This document shows, piece by piece, positions 47,282 to 56,072 of a stretch of DNA of 64,000 bases. Position numbers and translations under genes: made by a program. The stretch is from Mangrovitalea sediminis (GTDB taxonomy: Bacteria; Pseudomonadota; Gammaproteobacteria; Pseudomonadales; Oleiphilaceae). The notes under the pieces were generated by a model. That model had not been told where the DNA came from and ran no database searches. It saw only the letters and a program-made list of their open reading frames with translations. Numbering within the stretch: position 1 is the first letter of the stretch; every line of letters starts with the position of its first letter. The stretch spans positions 372,001 to 436,000 of the forward strand of contig NZ_NTLB01000006.1 of the NCBI RefSeq assembly GCF_002514725.1. Direction: 5' to 3'.

Positions 47282-48472
47282 TTGGACGTTCAACTCTCGA
47301 ATCGCGTACAACAGATCAAGCCTTCTCCCACCCTGGCAGTCACCAACAAGGCCGCCGAACTCCGGGCGGCGGGCAAGGATATTATCGGACTGGGCGCCGG
47401 CGAGCCCGATTTCGATACCCCTGAGCACATCAAGGACGCTGCGATTCAGGCCATTCGTAACGGTCAGACCAAGTATACGGCGGTCGATGGCACTCCGGCG
47501 CTGAAAAAGGCCATTATCGAAAAATTCCGCCGCGACAACGGGCTCAGCTACGAACCAAACCAGATTCTGGTGTCATCTGGGGGCAAACAGAGCTTCTTCA
47601 ACCTCTCTCTGGCCCTGATCAATGCCGGCGATGAAGTCATTATTCCCGCGCCTTACTGGGTGTCTTACCCTGATATGGTACTGGTGGCCGAAGGAAAGCC
47701 CGTCATTATCGAGACCACCCAGGCGTCCCGTTTCAAGATTACAGCCGAGCAGTTGGAAGCGGCCATCACACCGAAAACGCGACTGGTCGTGCTCAATAGC
47801 CCCTCCAATCCGAGCGGCATGGCCTACTCGCTGGATGAGCTGAAAGCATTGGGCACCGTCCTGATGCGCCACCCTCATGTCATGGTGGCCACTGACGATA
47901 TGTACGAACACATTCTCTGGACCGGCGAACCCTTTGCCAACATCCTGAATGCAACGCCGGAACTCTATGACCGGACCTTCGTCCTCAATGGCGTTTCCAA
48001 GGCTTATTCGATGACCGGCTGGCGTATCGGCTATGCGGCAGGCCCAGCCCGGGTCATTGGCGCCATGAAGAAAATCCAGTCCCAGAGTACTTCCAACCCC
48101 TGCTCGGTTTCCCAGGCGGCGGCGCAGGCGGCACTGGACGGTCCTCAGGAATGCGTCGGCGAAATGGTGAAGGCCTTCAGGAAGCGTCACGACTGGCTGG
48201 TCAATGCACTGAACGACCTGCCCGGTGTGTCCTGCGCAGCTGGCGACGGCACTTTCTATGTGTTCCCCAGTGTCCAGGCCGCTATCGAGGCAACCCCTGG
48301 CGTCAGCAATGACGTGGAAATGGCGGAATACCTGCTTGCGGAAGCTGGCGTCGCGGTGGTTCCCGGCTCTGCCTTCGGCACTCCTGGTCATGTGCGCCTG
48401 AGCTTCGCCACCAGCATGGAAAACCTGGAAAAAGCGATCGAGCGTATTGGCAAGGTGTTGAAAAGCGCCTGA
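47282..48472 (+). CDS. Class I aminotransferase (aspartate aminotransferase type)
   Basis: A 396-residue PLP enzyme of the aspartate/prephenate aminotransferase subgroup. IIGLGAGEPDFDTPEHIKDA, LNSPSNPSGMAYSLDELKAL, and the PLP Lys in LNGVSKAYSMTGWRIGYAAG are present. The start is a TTG behind AAGGAG (7 bases), giving LDVQLSNRVQQIKPSPTL; no ATG fits. The frame continues upstream antisense to uvrB, which is a chance open frame. A terminator follows at 48500. Confidence 0.92.
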   Translation: MDVQLSNRVQQIKPSPTLAVTNKAAELRAAGKDIIGLGAGEPDFDTPEHIKDAAIQAIRNGQTKYTAVDGTPALKKAIIEKFRRDNGLSYEPNQILVSSGGKQSFFNLSLALINAGDEVIIPAPYWVSYPDMVLVAEGKPVIIETTQASRFKITAEQLEAAITPKTRLVVLNSPSNPSGMAYSLDELKALGTVLMRHPHVMVATDDMYEHILWTGEPFANILNATPELYDRTFVLNGVSKAYSMTGWRIGYAAGPARVIGAMKKIQSQSTSNPCSVSQAAAQAALDGPQECVGEMVKAFRKRHDWLVNALNDLPGVSCAAGDGTFYVFPSVQAAIEATPGVSNDVEMAEYLLAEAGVAVVPGSAFGTPGHVRLSFATSMENLEKAIERIGKVLKSA

Positions 48473-48499
48473 TTCAGCCGCCTGAGGCGCACAGTACAA

Positions 48500-48530
48500 C
48501 CGTCTCCAAAACCCATTTTGGGGACGGTTT
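48500..48530 (+). terminator. Rho-independent terminator of the aminotransferase gene
   Basis: CCGTCTCCAAAA pairs with TTTTGGGGACGG (12 bp with one T-G pair, 4-base loop). TTTATAAAA follows. It lies 28 bases after the stop. Confidence 0.75.
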
Positions 48531-48550
48531 ATAAAATGCAGTGCAACGTG

Positions 48551-48579
48551 TTGACGACACGTAAAAACCTCCGTAACAT
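48551..48579 (+). promoter_or_regulatory. Sigma-70 promoter of the second tRNA-Asn gene
   Basis: TTGACG (48551-48556) and TAACAT (48574-48579) are separated by 17 bases. A GC-rich discriminator (ACGCGCC) follows, like the promoter of the first copy. Confidence 0.78.
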
Positions 48580-48599
48580 ACGCGCCTCGTTAAAGATGT

Positions 48600-48675
48600 T
48601 CCCCGATAGCTCAGTTGGTAGAGCAACGGACTGTTAATCCGTGGGTCGCTGGTTCGAGCCCAGCTCGGGGAGCCA
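48600..48675 (+). tRNA. tRNA-Asn (anticodon GTT), second copy
   Basis: This copy is identical over all 76 bases to the tRNA at 27031-27106, with encoded CCA. It has its own promoter and terminator. The flanks of the two copies do not match. Confidence 0.97.
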
Positions 48676-48684
48676 CGAATTTCG

Positions 48685-48711
48685 AAAGCCGCTCTTTGTA
48701 GCGGCTTTTTT
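48685..48711 (+). terminator. Rho-independent terminator of tRNA-Asn
   Basis: AAAGCCGCT pairs with AGCGGCTTT around CTTTGT, and the T run continues. It begins 10 bases after the tRNA CCA end. Confidence 0.88.
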
Positions 48712-48901
48712 GTGTCCGCGAATACCCGAATCACTCTCGCAGACCATACCGGTTAAAAAATCTTCCTTCGTGACTGGTCAATGCCAAGTTCTATGATTGA
48801 ACTCGCCGAAAGGCAATTTACCCAATCGTTGACCTCTCTCTACGTTTTGCCTCCAGTATCTGATCTATAAAAGACACATCACCTCAGCCAAGGCAGACTC
48901 C

Positions 48902-51484
48902 ATGGAAAGCGCAGCGCCCTCCTCCGGCAACAAGCAGGGACTGTCCGCCGCAGAAGCGCAGGAAAAGTTACGTCGGCATGGCCCCAATGCTTTACCCGAA
49001 CGCAGTCGCAAAAACTTGCTGGCGCTGCTCAGGGCCGTGCTTGTCGAGCCGATGTTATTGCTTTTACTCGCCTGCGGCCTGACCTATTGGCTGCTCGGCG
49101 AACCCCGGGAAGCGTGGGTATTGCTGGGTTTTGTCGTTGTCATCATCGCCATCACACTCTATCAGGAGCACAAATCCGAGCGCGCACTGGACGCCCTGCG
49201 TGACCTGTCGAGCCCTCGCGCCCTCGTGATCCGGGAGGGCGAACGTATTCGCATCCCTGGCCGGGAGGTGGTACCTGGCGACTGGATCGTTCTCGCCGAA
49301 GGAGACCGCATTCCCGCGGATGCCATTCTGCGGGATGCACGCCACCTGCGCATCGACGAGTCCCTGCTGACCGGAGAATCCATACCTGTCGACAAGTGGG
49401 TCGCTGCGGAAACAGCCGATACCGAGGCACTGACCGACCGCGTATTTTCCGGAACCCTGGTGGTCAGCGGGCAAGGTGTCGCGGAAGTCGAATTCACCGG
49501 CAGCGAAACCCGTTTCGGCCGCCTCGGGCTTTCCCTCGAAAGTATCCAAACCGGCGACAGCCCCCTGCGGCGTGAAATTCGCCATTTGGTCAAAACCACC
49601 GCGCTGATTGCCGTCGCTCTCAGCTTGCTGGTCAGCCTGGTAATGATCCTGGACAGAGGCGACGGCCTCGGCGGCATTCTGGCCGGCATCACACTGGCCA
49701 TGGCCTTACTCCCGGAAGAATTCCCTCTGATCCTGACCATTTTCCTGGCACTGGGCGCCTGGCGTATGGCTCGCCGCCACGTGCTTACCCGGGATCTCGC
49801 CGCCATAGAGACATTGGGCGCCGCCACAGTGCTTTGTGTCGACAAAACCGGCACCCTGACCGAAAACCGCATGCGAGTAAACACGTTGGTGACTGCCGAT
49901 GGTCGCCTCACAGCGCTGCGGGATGCCCCCTTGCCGGAATCCGTACATCGTCTGGTGGAATTCGCCATTCTGGCCACAAGGTCCGACCCGTTTGACCCCA
50001 TGGAGCGCGCCATCCGTGCGCTCGGGCTGGAACAGTTCGTCGACGCCGAACATCTTCACAACGACTGGCAACTGGTTCGTCAATATCCCCTGACGGTAGA
50101 CCTTCTGGCCATGACGCAGGTCTGGCAGGCCCGTGACAGCGACAGCCCGACTATCGCCGCCAAGGGTGCCCCGGAAGCCATCGCGGCACTCTGCCACCTG
50201 CCGCCGGACCAAATCGCTGCGATGGAGCAACAAGTCCAGGCCCTATCCGAACAGGGGCTCAGGGTACTTGGCGTTGCCGAGGCCGCCTTGACCCATGCCC
50301 AGGCGGAAAGCCGCCACCATGCAGCAACACCGCCCCCGACCAAACAACATGACTACGCCTTTCACTATCTCGGGCTGATCGGCTTGCAGGACCCGCTGCG
50401 CCCCAGCGTCGCTGGTGCCGTCACCGCCTGCCGCAATGCGGGCATCCGCCTGCTCATGATCACGGGCGACTATCCGGGGACGGCTTTGGCCATAGCCCGG
50501 GAAGCAGGTATGGATACCGGCACAGGCTGCCTGACTGGCCAGGAGATTCAGGCGCTGTCTGATAAGGAGCTTGGTGAGCGCCTGGCCAATACCCAGGTTG
50601 TGGCGCGGGTCCAGCCAGAGCAGAAACTACGGATCGTACGCCTGTTGCAGCAACGGGGAGAGGTCGTAGGAATGACCGGTGATGGCGTCAACGATGCGCC
50701 GGCGCTCAAGGCCGCCGACATTGGTATCGCCATGGGAGGCAGGGGAACCGATGTAGCCCGGGAGGCAGCGGACCTGGTCATCACCGACGATGACTTCGGT
50801 TCCATCCTGCAGGCCGTGCGCTTGGGACGCCGTATCTACGACAACCTGCAGAGGGCGCTGAATTACATCATTGCCGTCCACATCCCTATCGCCGGCCTAT
50901 CCCTATTGCCCGTGCTGCTGGGCTGGCCACTGATCCTGCTCCCCGTACACATCGCCTTCCTGCAGCTGGTCATCGATCCAACCTGCTCGGTGGCCTTCGA
51001 GGCTGAAAAGGAAGCATCAGACCTCCTGCAACGAAAACCCCGCCCCAGGAAATCGGCACTGATCGATCGACGAAGCCTACTGTTAAGTCTGCTTCAGGGA
51101 ATGCTGGTGCTTGGGGCGACCTTGCTGGCACTGATAGGTGCACGCCAACTCGGCGAGCCGAACGCCGTTGCGCGAACGCTGAGTTTCGTGACATTGGTAG
51201 CGGGAAACGTGGCCCTGATTCTGGTCAACCGCTCCCGTGCCGCCTCACTCCTGCACACCCTCCGCACGCCTAATCGCCCCCTTTGGATTGTGCTGACACT
51301 GACCACAGCGCTCCTCGTCCTGGCGCTTTGGTTACCGCCACTGACCGGATTGTTCGAATTTGGGCATGCCACGCCCCGGCAACTTCTACTCTGCATGGGT
51401 CTGGGTGTGGTAATTCTGGTGGTGGCAGAGAGCGTAAAGTGGTTATCGCAGCGGGCAGCCCGCAATGACCCGGGATACCGATAA
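48902..51484 (+). CDS. Cation-translocating P-type ATPase (P2-like)
   Basis: An 860-residue membrane ion pump. It has TGES at 157-160, the phosphorylated Asp D314 in DKTGTLTEN, the ATP-binding domain, TGDGVND at 592-598, and a Ca2+-ATPase-like C-terminal membrane block (VDPTCSVAFEAEKEA-type loop, written IDPTCSVAFEAEKEA here). The M4 ion-site motif is PEEFP (from P271), not the PEGLP of SERCA-type pumps. There are no N-terminal metal-binding or CPx motifs, so heavy metals are unlikely. The ion is unknown; Ca2+ or Mg2+/Mn2+ are possible. It ends 4 bases from the convergent LOG gene. Confidence 0.9.
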   Translation: MESAAPSSGNKQGLSAAEAQEKLRRHGPNALPERSRKNLLALLRAVLVEPMLLLLLACGLTYWLLGEPREAWVLLGFVVVIIAITLYQEHKSERALDALRDLSSPRALVIREGERIRIPGREVVPGDWIVLAEGDRIPADAILRDARHLRIDESLLTGESIPVDKWVAAETADTEALTDRVFSGTLVVSGQGVAEVEFTGSETRFGRLGLSLESIQTGDSPLRREIRHLVKTTALIAVALSLLVSLVMILDRGDGLGGILAGITLAMALLPEEFPLILTIFLALGAWRMARRHVLTRDLAAIETLGAATVLCVDKTGTLTENRMRVNTLVTADGRLTALRDAPLPESVHRLVEFAILATRSDPFDPMERAIRALGLEQFVDAEHLHNDWQLVRQYPLTVDLLAMTQVWQARDSDSPTIAAKGAPEAIAALCHLPPDQIAAMEQQVQALSEQGLRVLGVAEAALTHAQAESRHHAATPPPTKQHDYAFHYLGLIGLQDPLRPSVAGAVTACRNAGIRLLMITGDYPGTALAIAREAGMDTGTGCLTGQEIQALSDKELGERLANTQVVARVQPEQKLRIVRLLQQRGEVVGMTGDGVNDAPALKAADIGIAMGGRGTDVAREAADLVITDDDFGSILQAVRLGRRIYDNLQRALNYIIAVHIPIAGLSLLPVLLGWPLILLPVHIAFLQLVIDPTCSVAFEAEKEASDLLQRKPRPRKSALIDRRSLLLSLLQGMLVLGATLLALIGARQLGEPNAVARTLSFVTLVAGNVALILVNRSRAASLLHTLRTPNRPLWIVLTLTTALLVLALWLPPLTGLFEFGHATPRQLLLCMGLGVVILVVAESVKWLSQRAARNDPGYR

Positions 51485-51488
51485 CGTC

Positions 51489-52049
51489 TTAGCCGCCCTT
51501 GCGTACCGGCGGCTGATAGGTTTCGAATGCTTTCAGCAGGATCTCGAGTTCCGACGAAATCACCAACATATCGCGGAAATGCGGCTGCAGAAAACCTTCG
51601 TCGACCATCTTATCGATGAATCGGCATAACTCATCGTAGTAGCCCGCCGCATTGAGTAATGCACAGGGCTTCCGGTGAAACCCCAACAATCCCCAGGTCC
51701 AGGATTCAAAGAGCTCCTCCAGTGTGCCGATGCCTCCCGGTAACGCTATAAACCCGTCCGAGAGTTCCGCCATCAATGCCTTTCGCTCATGCATATCGGC
51801 AACCACATGCAGCTCCGTTAGACCGCGGTGCGCTACCTCACGAGCCTCCAGCGCTTTGGGAATAACACCGATAACCGTGCCCCCCTCGGCGAGCGCTGCA
51901 TCCGCAAGCGTACCCATCAAACCAACACGTCCGCCGCCGTAAACGATGCCGATCCCCCGCTGGGCGAGCGCCCGCCCAACTGCCGCCGTTCGCTCAACGT
52001 GCCCCGGATCGCGACCTTCGCTCGAACCGCAATAAATCGCCAGCTTCAT
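51489..52049 (-). CDS. LOG-family protein (TIGR00730, nucleotide 5'-monophosphate phosphoribohydrolase type)
   Basis: A 186-residue Rossmann-fold protein with the family motifs MKLAIYCGSSEGRDPGH, VYGGGRVGLMGTLADAAL, HERKALM and ALPGGIGTLEELFE (PGGxGTxxE). Plant and bacterial LOG proteins release cytokinin bases or AMP ribose 5-phosphate from nucleotides. The bacterial role in cells without hosts is unclear. The start has a strong GAGGAGG site. Confidence 0.92.
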   Translation of the reverse strand: MKLAIYCGSSEGRDPGHVERTAAVGRALAQRGIGIVYGGGRVGLMGTLADAALAEGGTVIGVIPKALEAREVAHRGLTELHVVADMHERKALMAELSDGFIALPGGIGTLEELFESWTWGLLGFHRKPCALLNAAGYYDELCRFIDKMVDEGFLQPHFRDMLVISSELEILLKAFETYQPPVRKGG

Positions 52050-52135
52050 CGATGCCTCCTCATCAGTACCACGAAACAGCCCACCAGTGTATTCCCCTCA
52101 CCATGGCGATTTTACGACAGGTAAACATCTCGTCC

Positions 52136-53044
52136 TCAAACAGGTAACACACTGTCGAAAAACCGAAGCTGATCACCAACGGCCTGCTCGAAACCCGATC
52201 CGACATAGATGTCGAAATGTCCCATCCCCTCATAGCATTTCAACTGACAGCGCTCCCCCATACGCTTTGCCGTGGCGATGGCCGATCTCGCGGGTGCAAC
52301 ACTGTCGTTCATACACACCTGAACCAAGGCTGGACAGGTCACCTGATCCGCGTAGCGAATCGGGCGATAGGCCGCCAATACCAATGCCAGCCGCGCCGCC
52401 ATTTCATTTCGCCAATGAGGCGGCGTAATCGCCCGATAGCCGGGCTCGGCATCCTGGCTGGACATGGCAGCAAGCTGTCCCGGTGCCGCGACCAGCGGGA
52501 CATAGACCGGTCCCAGCCCGAAGAGCCCCAATAATTGATCGAGCAGACCCACACCACTTAGCCGCAGGATCTGGCTTATCCCGGCATAGCGGGCGACATT
52601 CATCACCGCTGCAAGCCCGTCCATCATCGGCCCCTGAGCCACAACGGCGGCAACACGCGCATCTTTCGCCGCCGCCACGACGACGTGCCCGCCGGAAAAG
52701 GACGACCCCCAGAGTGCAATTTTTTTCGGATCGACACCTTCGAGACCTCGCGCCGTATCGATCGCAGACTGCCAGTCCCGCAGTTGCCGGCGCACCGACA
52801 GAAGTTGCCGAGGCATCCCGTCGCTGCTACCGAAGTGCCGGTAATCAAACAGCAAGACCACATAACCGGCTTCAGCAAAGGCCTCGGCAAAGGGCTCCAG
52901 ACCCGCATCACGGGTCCCACCCAATCCGTGCGCCATCACAATACAGGGGCGCACGCCTGCGACCATCTCCACCGGCTGATACAGCCAGGCCCTGCAGGTC
53001 ACAGCATCACTGGGAAATTCGATATCTTTTCGCTGAAAGGACAT
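52136..53044 (-). CDS. Alpha/beta hydrolase
   Basis: A 302-residue esterase-like protein: IVMAHGLGGTRDAGLEPFAE (oxyanion His-Gly), LLFDYRHFGSSDG, the nucleophile elbow ALWGSSFSGGHVVVAA (Ser), and the late CMNDSVAP Asp and GMGHFDIYVG His. It resembles DUF1100/acetyl-xylan-esterase-like hydrolases; the substrate is not predictable. The ATG at 53044 has GGAGCG upstream and lies 13 bases past the CPXCG gene stop, so both are probably one operon. Confidence 0.88.
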   Translation of the reverse strand: MSFQRKDIEFPSDAVTCRAWLYQPVEMVAGVRPCIVMAHGLGGTRDAGLEPFAEAFAEAGYVVLLFDYRHFGSSDGMPRQLLSVRRQLRDWQSAIDTARGLEGVDPKKIALWGSSFSGGHVVVAAAKDARVAAVVAQGPMMDGLAAVMNVARYAGISQILRLSGVGLLDQLLGLFGLGPVYVPLVAAPGQLAAMSSQDAEPGYRAITPPHWRNEMAARLALVLAAYRPIRYADQVTCPALVQVCMNDSVAPARSAIATAKRMGERCQLKCYEGMGHFDIYVGSGFEQAVGDQLRFFDSVLPV

Positions 53045-53057
53045 GGCAGTGCGCTCC

Positions 53058-53249
53058 TCAGTCATCCTCACGTTGGGCGTCGACTTGGGCTATACCGGAT
53101 TCGTCGATCTCAACCCGAAACTGGATTGGATGGCAGCAAACCTGGCAGTCTTCGATATAGGATTGGCTCGGTTCGGAGGGGTCCAGCAATACCTCGATCG
53201 TCTCCCAGCAATAGGGACACTGAACCCTGAAAGGCGTTAACAAGGACAT
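53058..53249 (-). CDS. CPXCG-motif cysteine-rich protein
   Basis: A 63-residue protein with two Cys pairs, QCPYCWETIEV and DCQVCCHPIQF, forming a small zinc ribbon, and an acidic tail. It matches the CPXCG-motif family of short proteobacterial proteins of unknown role. GAGGAGGTGCG precedes the ATG. It is upstream of the alpha/beta hydrolase gene, with a 13-base gap. Confidence 0.88.
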   Translation of the reverse strand: MSLLTPFRVQCPYCWETIEVLLDPSEPSQSYIEDCQVCCHPIQFRVEIDESGIAQVDAQREDD

Positions 53250-53311
53250 GAACGCACCTCCTCTTCAGATCCTATGCTCGATGAGCCATCAGAGCGAAAA
53301 TCCGTTGGCGC

Positions 53312-54013
53312 TCAGGCGGCGGCAATCTCCACCTGAATCTGTCGCAGTGCTTCCAGCGGGTCCTGCGCCTGGGTGATCGGTCGACCGATCACCAGGTAAC
53401 TGCTGCCGGCGCGCAGGGCATCCGCAGGCGTCATAATACGTTTTTGATCATCTTTCGCAGCGAAGGCCGGACGGATACCCGGCGTTACAAGCGCGAAGTC
53501 ATTCCCCAACTTGCGCCGCAATTCCGATGCTTCCTGGGCTGAACAGACAACCCCATCCAGTCCACAGTCCTGGGCAAGACGAGCAAGACGATCCACCTGC
53601 ACCAGCGGTTCGCAATCGAGACCAATCTCCTGCAGATCCGCCTGCTCCAGACTGGTCAACACGGTCACAGCAATCAGCAGCGGCACAGGGCCGGAACGCT
53701 TGGCCAACACCTCCGCACAGGCTGTCATCATCCGCCGTCCACCGGAAGCATGCACATTGACCATCCAGACTCCCAGCTCGGCTGCCGCCGCCACCGCCCG
53801 TGCAGTGGTGTTCGGAATATCGTGGAATTTAAGATCAAGGAAGACATCGAACCCCAGCCCCTGCAACTGCTCGACCAATGCCGGCCCAAACAGCGTAAAC
53901 ATTTCCTTGCCCACCTTCAGGCGGCAGAGCGACGGGTCAAGTTGTCCGGCGAGCGCCAAAGCAGCCTCACGGGTCGGGTAATCCAATGCCACGATGACTT
54001 TGGGATCCAACAT
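53312..54013 (-). CDS. pyrF: Orotidine 5'-phosphate decarboxylase
   Basis: A 233-residue TIM-barrel enzyme making [20 protein letters not shown], the catalytic [10 protein letters not shown] (Asp-Lys-Asp), and [20 protein letters not shown] are intact. The ATG at 54013 overlaps the lapB stop by one base (TAATG) and has GGAG upstream. Coupling of pyrF to lapAB is conserved in gammaproteobacteria. Confidence 0.95.
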   Translation of the reverse strand: MLDPKVIVALDYPTREAALALAGQLDPSLCRLKVGKEMFTLFGPALVEQLQGLGFDVFLDLKFHDIPNTTARAVAAAAELGVWMVNVHASGGRRMMTACAEVLAKRSGPVPLLIAVTVLTSLEQADLQEIGLDCEPLVQVDRLARLAQDCGLDGVVCSAQEASELRRKLGNDFALVTPGIRPAFAAKDDQKRIMTPADALRAGSSYLVIGRPITQAQDPLEALRQIQVEIAAA

Positions 54014-55182
54014 TATTCTCCTTCCACCCCTTGAATGGGTTGTACCGATTCCCAGGTCTTGCAACTAGGGCATAACCAATGCAACTGACGCCCGGAAAAC
54101 CCACATTGCACACAGCGGTAAATCGGACGATTTTTCAAAAGTGTCTCACCCATTCGGCTCACCAGGCGACCTTCATCACTGGTCATGCCTTTTTCATAGC
54201 CGGCAAGTTCGATCAACCTCAGCAACGCCCTCAGGCTCGGTCGGCTTTCCAGCTCCTGACGCAAAAAGGCGATTGCCGGAGCGCGGCCTTCGGATCGCTC
54301 GAGGCAGTCGATATACGCCAGCAACAAGCTTGTACTGGGCCAGGCGTCATAAAGTTTGCGCAGCTTTCGCGCCAGACGTGCCTCGCTGCCCTCCTCACGG
54401 GCCATCCGAATCAAACGGTCGACGGCTTCCGGCCCAAAAGCGGGGTTCTGTTCGAAGACCTTCAATAAGGTGGCACGCGCCTCGCGAGGACGGTACTGAC
54501 GGCGATGCAGTTCAGCCAGGAGCAATGTTGCGCGGACACAGGTCCGATCCTGTTCAAGCGCCTCCTTGAGAAGCTGGCGCGCCTGCCAGAAATCTTCCTG
54601 CTTGAGGGCCTCACTGGCAATTTCGCACGACAGGTAGGCGAGCTGCTTGGACAGGCGCTGGTCAGAGTCTCCCTTGGTGAGGGTACCGGCCACTTGCCGC
54701 GCCTTTTCCCATTCCCGCTCCTGCTGATAGAGCTCAATCAGCTGCCGGGCACTCTGCAGCGCATAGTCTTTGCTACCCATCAGCTGGTGAAACAGTGATT
54801 CGGCGCGATCCAGCAGGCCGGCCGCCAGATAATCCATCGCCAGTTCGTAGGTGACCTGGCTGGAGTAACGAACGGGTAATTCAGGTCGTGCCAGAAGGTT
54901 TTGATGAATCAGGATAGCGCGATCCACCTCCCCCTTATTGCGGAAATGGGCGCCAATGGAGAAATGCATACTGACGGTATCGCGATTGACCGGCAATCCT
55001 TGCACGAAGGATTCGATGGCCTCATCGGAATAATTGGTAAAGAGAAACTGCAGCCGTTCGCGGAGTTCAGATTCATCGCTGATTCGCGATGCCCCTCGCT
55101 TCCGATCCCCGCGCCAGCGCCCAAGCAGCCATCCGATGGCCACGGCAGCTGCCAGCAGCAGCCACTGCATGATCGTTTCCAT
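54013..55182 (-). CDS. lapB: Lipopolysaccharide assembly protein B
   Basis: A 389-residue inner-membrane-anchored TPR protein that regulates LpxC turnover by FtsH and coordinates LPS synthesis. It has an N-terminal membrane helix ([20 protein letters not shown]), many TPR-like helix pairs (residues about 60-350), and a C-terminal rubredoxin-type metal site [20 protein letters not shown] with four Cys. Its ATG overlaps the lapA stop by one base (TGATG). Length equals E. coli LapB. Confidence 0.95.
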   Translation of the reverse strand: METIMQWLLLAAAVAIGWLLGRWRGDRKRGASRISDESELRERLQFLFTNYSDEAIESFVQGLPVNRDTVSMHFSIGAHFRNKGEVDRAILIHQNLLARPELPVRYSSQVTYELAMDYLAAGLLDRAESLFHQLMGSKDYALQSARQLIELYQQEREWEKARQVAGTLTKGDSDQRLSKQLAYLSCEIASEALKQEDFWQARQLLKEALEQDRTCVRATLLLAELHRRQYRPREARATLLKVFEQNPAFGPEAVDRLIRMAREEGSEARLARKLRKLYDAWPSTSLLLAYIDCLERSEGRAPAIAFLRQELESRPSLRALLRLIELAGYEKGMTSDEGRLVSRMGETLLKNRPIYRCVQCGFSGRQLHWLCPSCKTWESVQPIQGVEGE

Positions 55183-55487
55183 CAGAGGACCTTGGTACGC
55201 TCACTCCGTTGAACATCCAACGCCCGTTCTGTCTTTTCAAGACGCCGGGCCAGTTGACGGCGAGCCACCGACTGGCGTACCGCCACTAACGATGTCAATG
55301 CCACACCGAGCACACCACCCAGCACGAAGGCCGAAATCAGCCATATGGCCACACCGAAAGCCGGAGTGCGGAAAACAAGAAAATTCAGAGAGACCTGGAC
55401 CTGGTTATTCAGTGAAAACACCAGGGCAAAGAAAATCAGCAGAATTACAACGAGGCCGATAAGAAACTTACGCAAGCGGGCCAGCAT
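55182..55487 (-). CDS. lapA: Lipopolysaccharide assembly protein A
   Basis: A 101-residue protein of the DUF1049/LapA family with two membrane helices (LIGLVVILLIFFALVFSLNN; VAIWLISAFVLGGVLGVALT) and a cytoplasmic coiled tail (RQSVARRQLARRLEKTERAL). It works with LapB in LPS assembly. It overlaps the lapB start by one base. Confidence 0.92.
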   Translation of the reverse strand: MLARLRKFLIGLVVILLIFFALVFSLNNQVQVSLNFLVFRTPAFGVAIWLISAFVLGGVLGVALTSLVAVRQSVARRQLARRLEKTERALDVQRSERTKVL

Positions 55488-55666
55488 TCAGTTCACTCCG
55501 CTCCAGGGTTGGCGGGTTCAGGTTGCGAGCCATAATAACACAGACGGCGCCAACTCCGACTGAAACAACCCGGTTTCCCCGGTTTCAGGTCGAACAAAGC
55601 CCGCAGCGAAGCTTTCGCTTCACGAGTCCATAGGAGCCACAAGACTGAGCGAGTCTCGCGATAGGA

Positions 55667-55963
55667 TCAGTAGCCCTGCTTCAGGCTATCGTTGACCTCT
55701 TCGCGCAATTCTTTGCCCGGTTTGAAATGCGGCACATATTTAGCCGGCAACTGTACGGGCTCCCCTGTCTTCGGGTTACGGCCAGTACGGGGTGCCCGGT
55801 AATGCAGTGAAAAGCTGCCGAAACCGCGAATCTCGATACGTTGCCCTTCCGCCAGCGCTTGCGACATGTGCTCGATAACGGTTTTGACAGCCAGCTCGAC
55901 ATCCTTCACAGACAGCTGTGTCTGCTTGGATGCGATGATTTCTACGAGCTCAGACTTAGTCAT
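55667..55963 (-). CDS. ihfB: Integration host factor subunit beta
   Basis: A 98-residue HU/IHF-family DNA-bending protein. [14 protein letters not shown], the dimer core, and the beta-arm [32 protein letters not shown] are typical, with the intercalating Pro in the arm. The ATG at 55963 with AAGGAA upstream gives the standard length. It is downstream of rpsA behind a hairpin terminator, the same order as in E. coli and Pseudomonas. Confidence 0.97.
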   Translation of the reverse strand: MTKSELVEIIASKQTQLSVKDVELAVKTVIEHMSQALAEGQRIEIRGFGSFSLHYRAPRTGRNPKTGEPVQLPAKYVPHFKPGKELREEVNDSLKQGY

Positions 55964-56021
55964 CAGACCATTCCTTTTGATTCTTATCGGTCCTAGTTTA
56001 GTCAAAGCTGAAAAAAACACA

Positions 56022-56052
56022 AAAAAAACGGGCTGTTACAGCCCGTTTTTTT
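56022..56052 (-). terminator. Strong rho-independent terminator between rpsA and ihfB
   Basis: A 14-bp stem including A/T runs: AAAAAAACGGGCTG with CAGCCCGTTTTTTT and a 3-base loop. It works in either direction by form; it lies 20 bases after the rpsA stop. Confidence 0.93.
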
Positions 56053-56072
56053 GTTCAGAAGCCTAACAAGGA

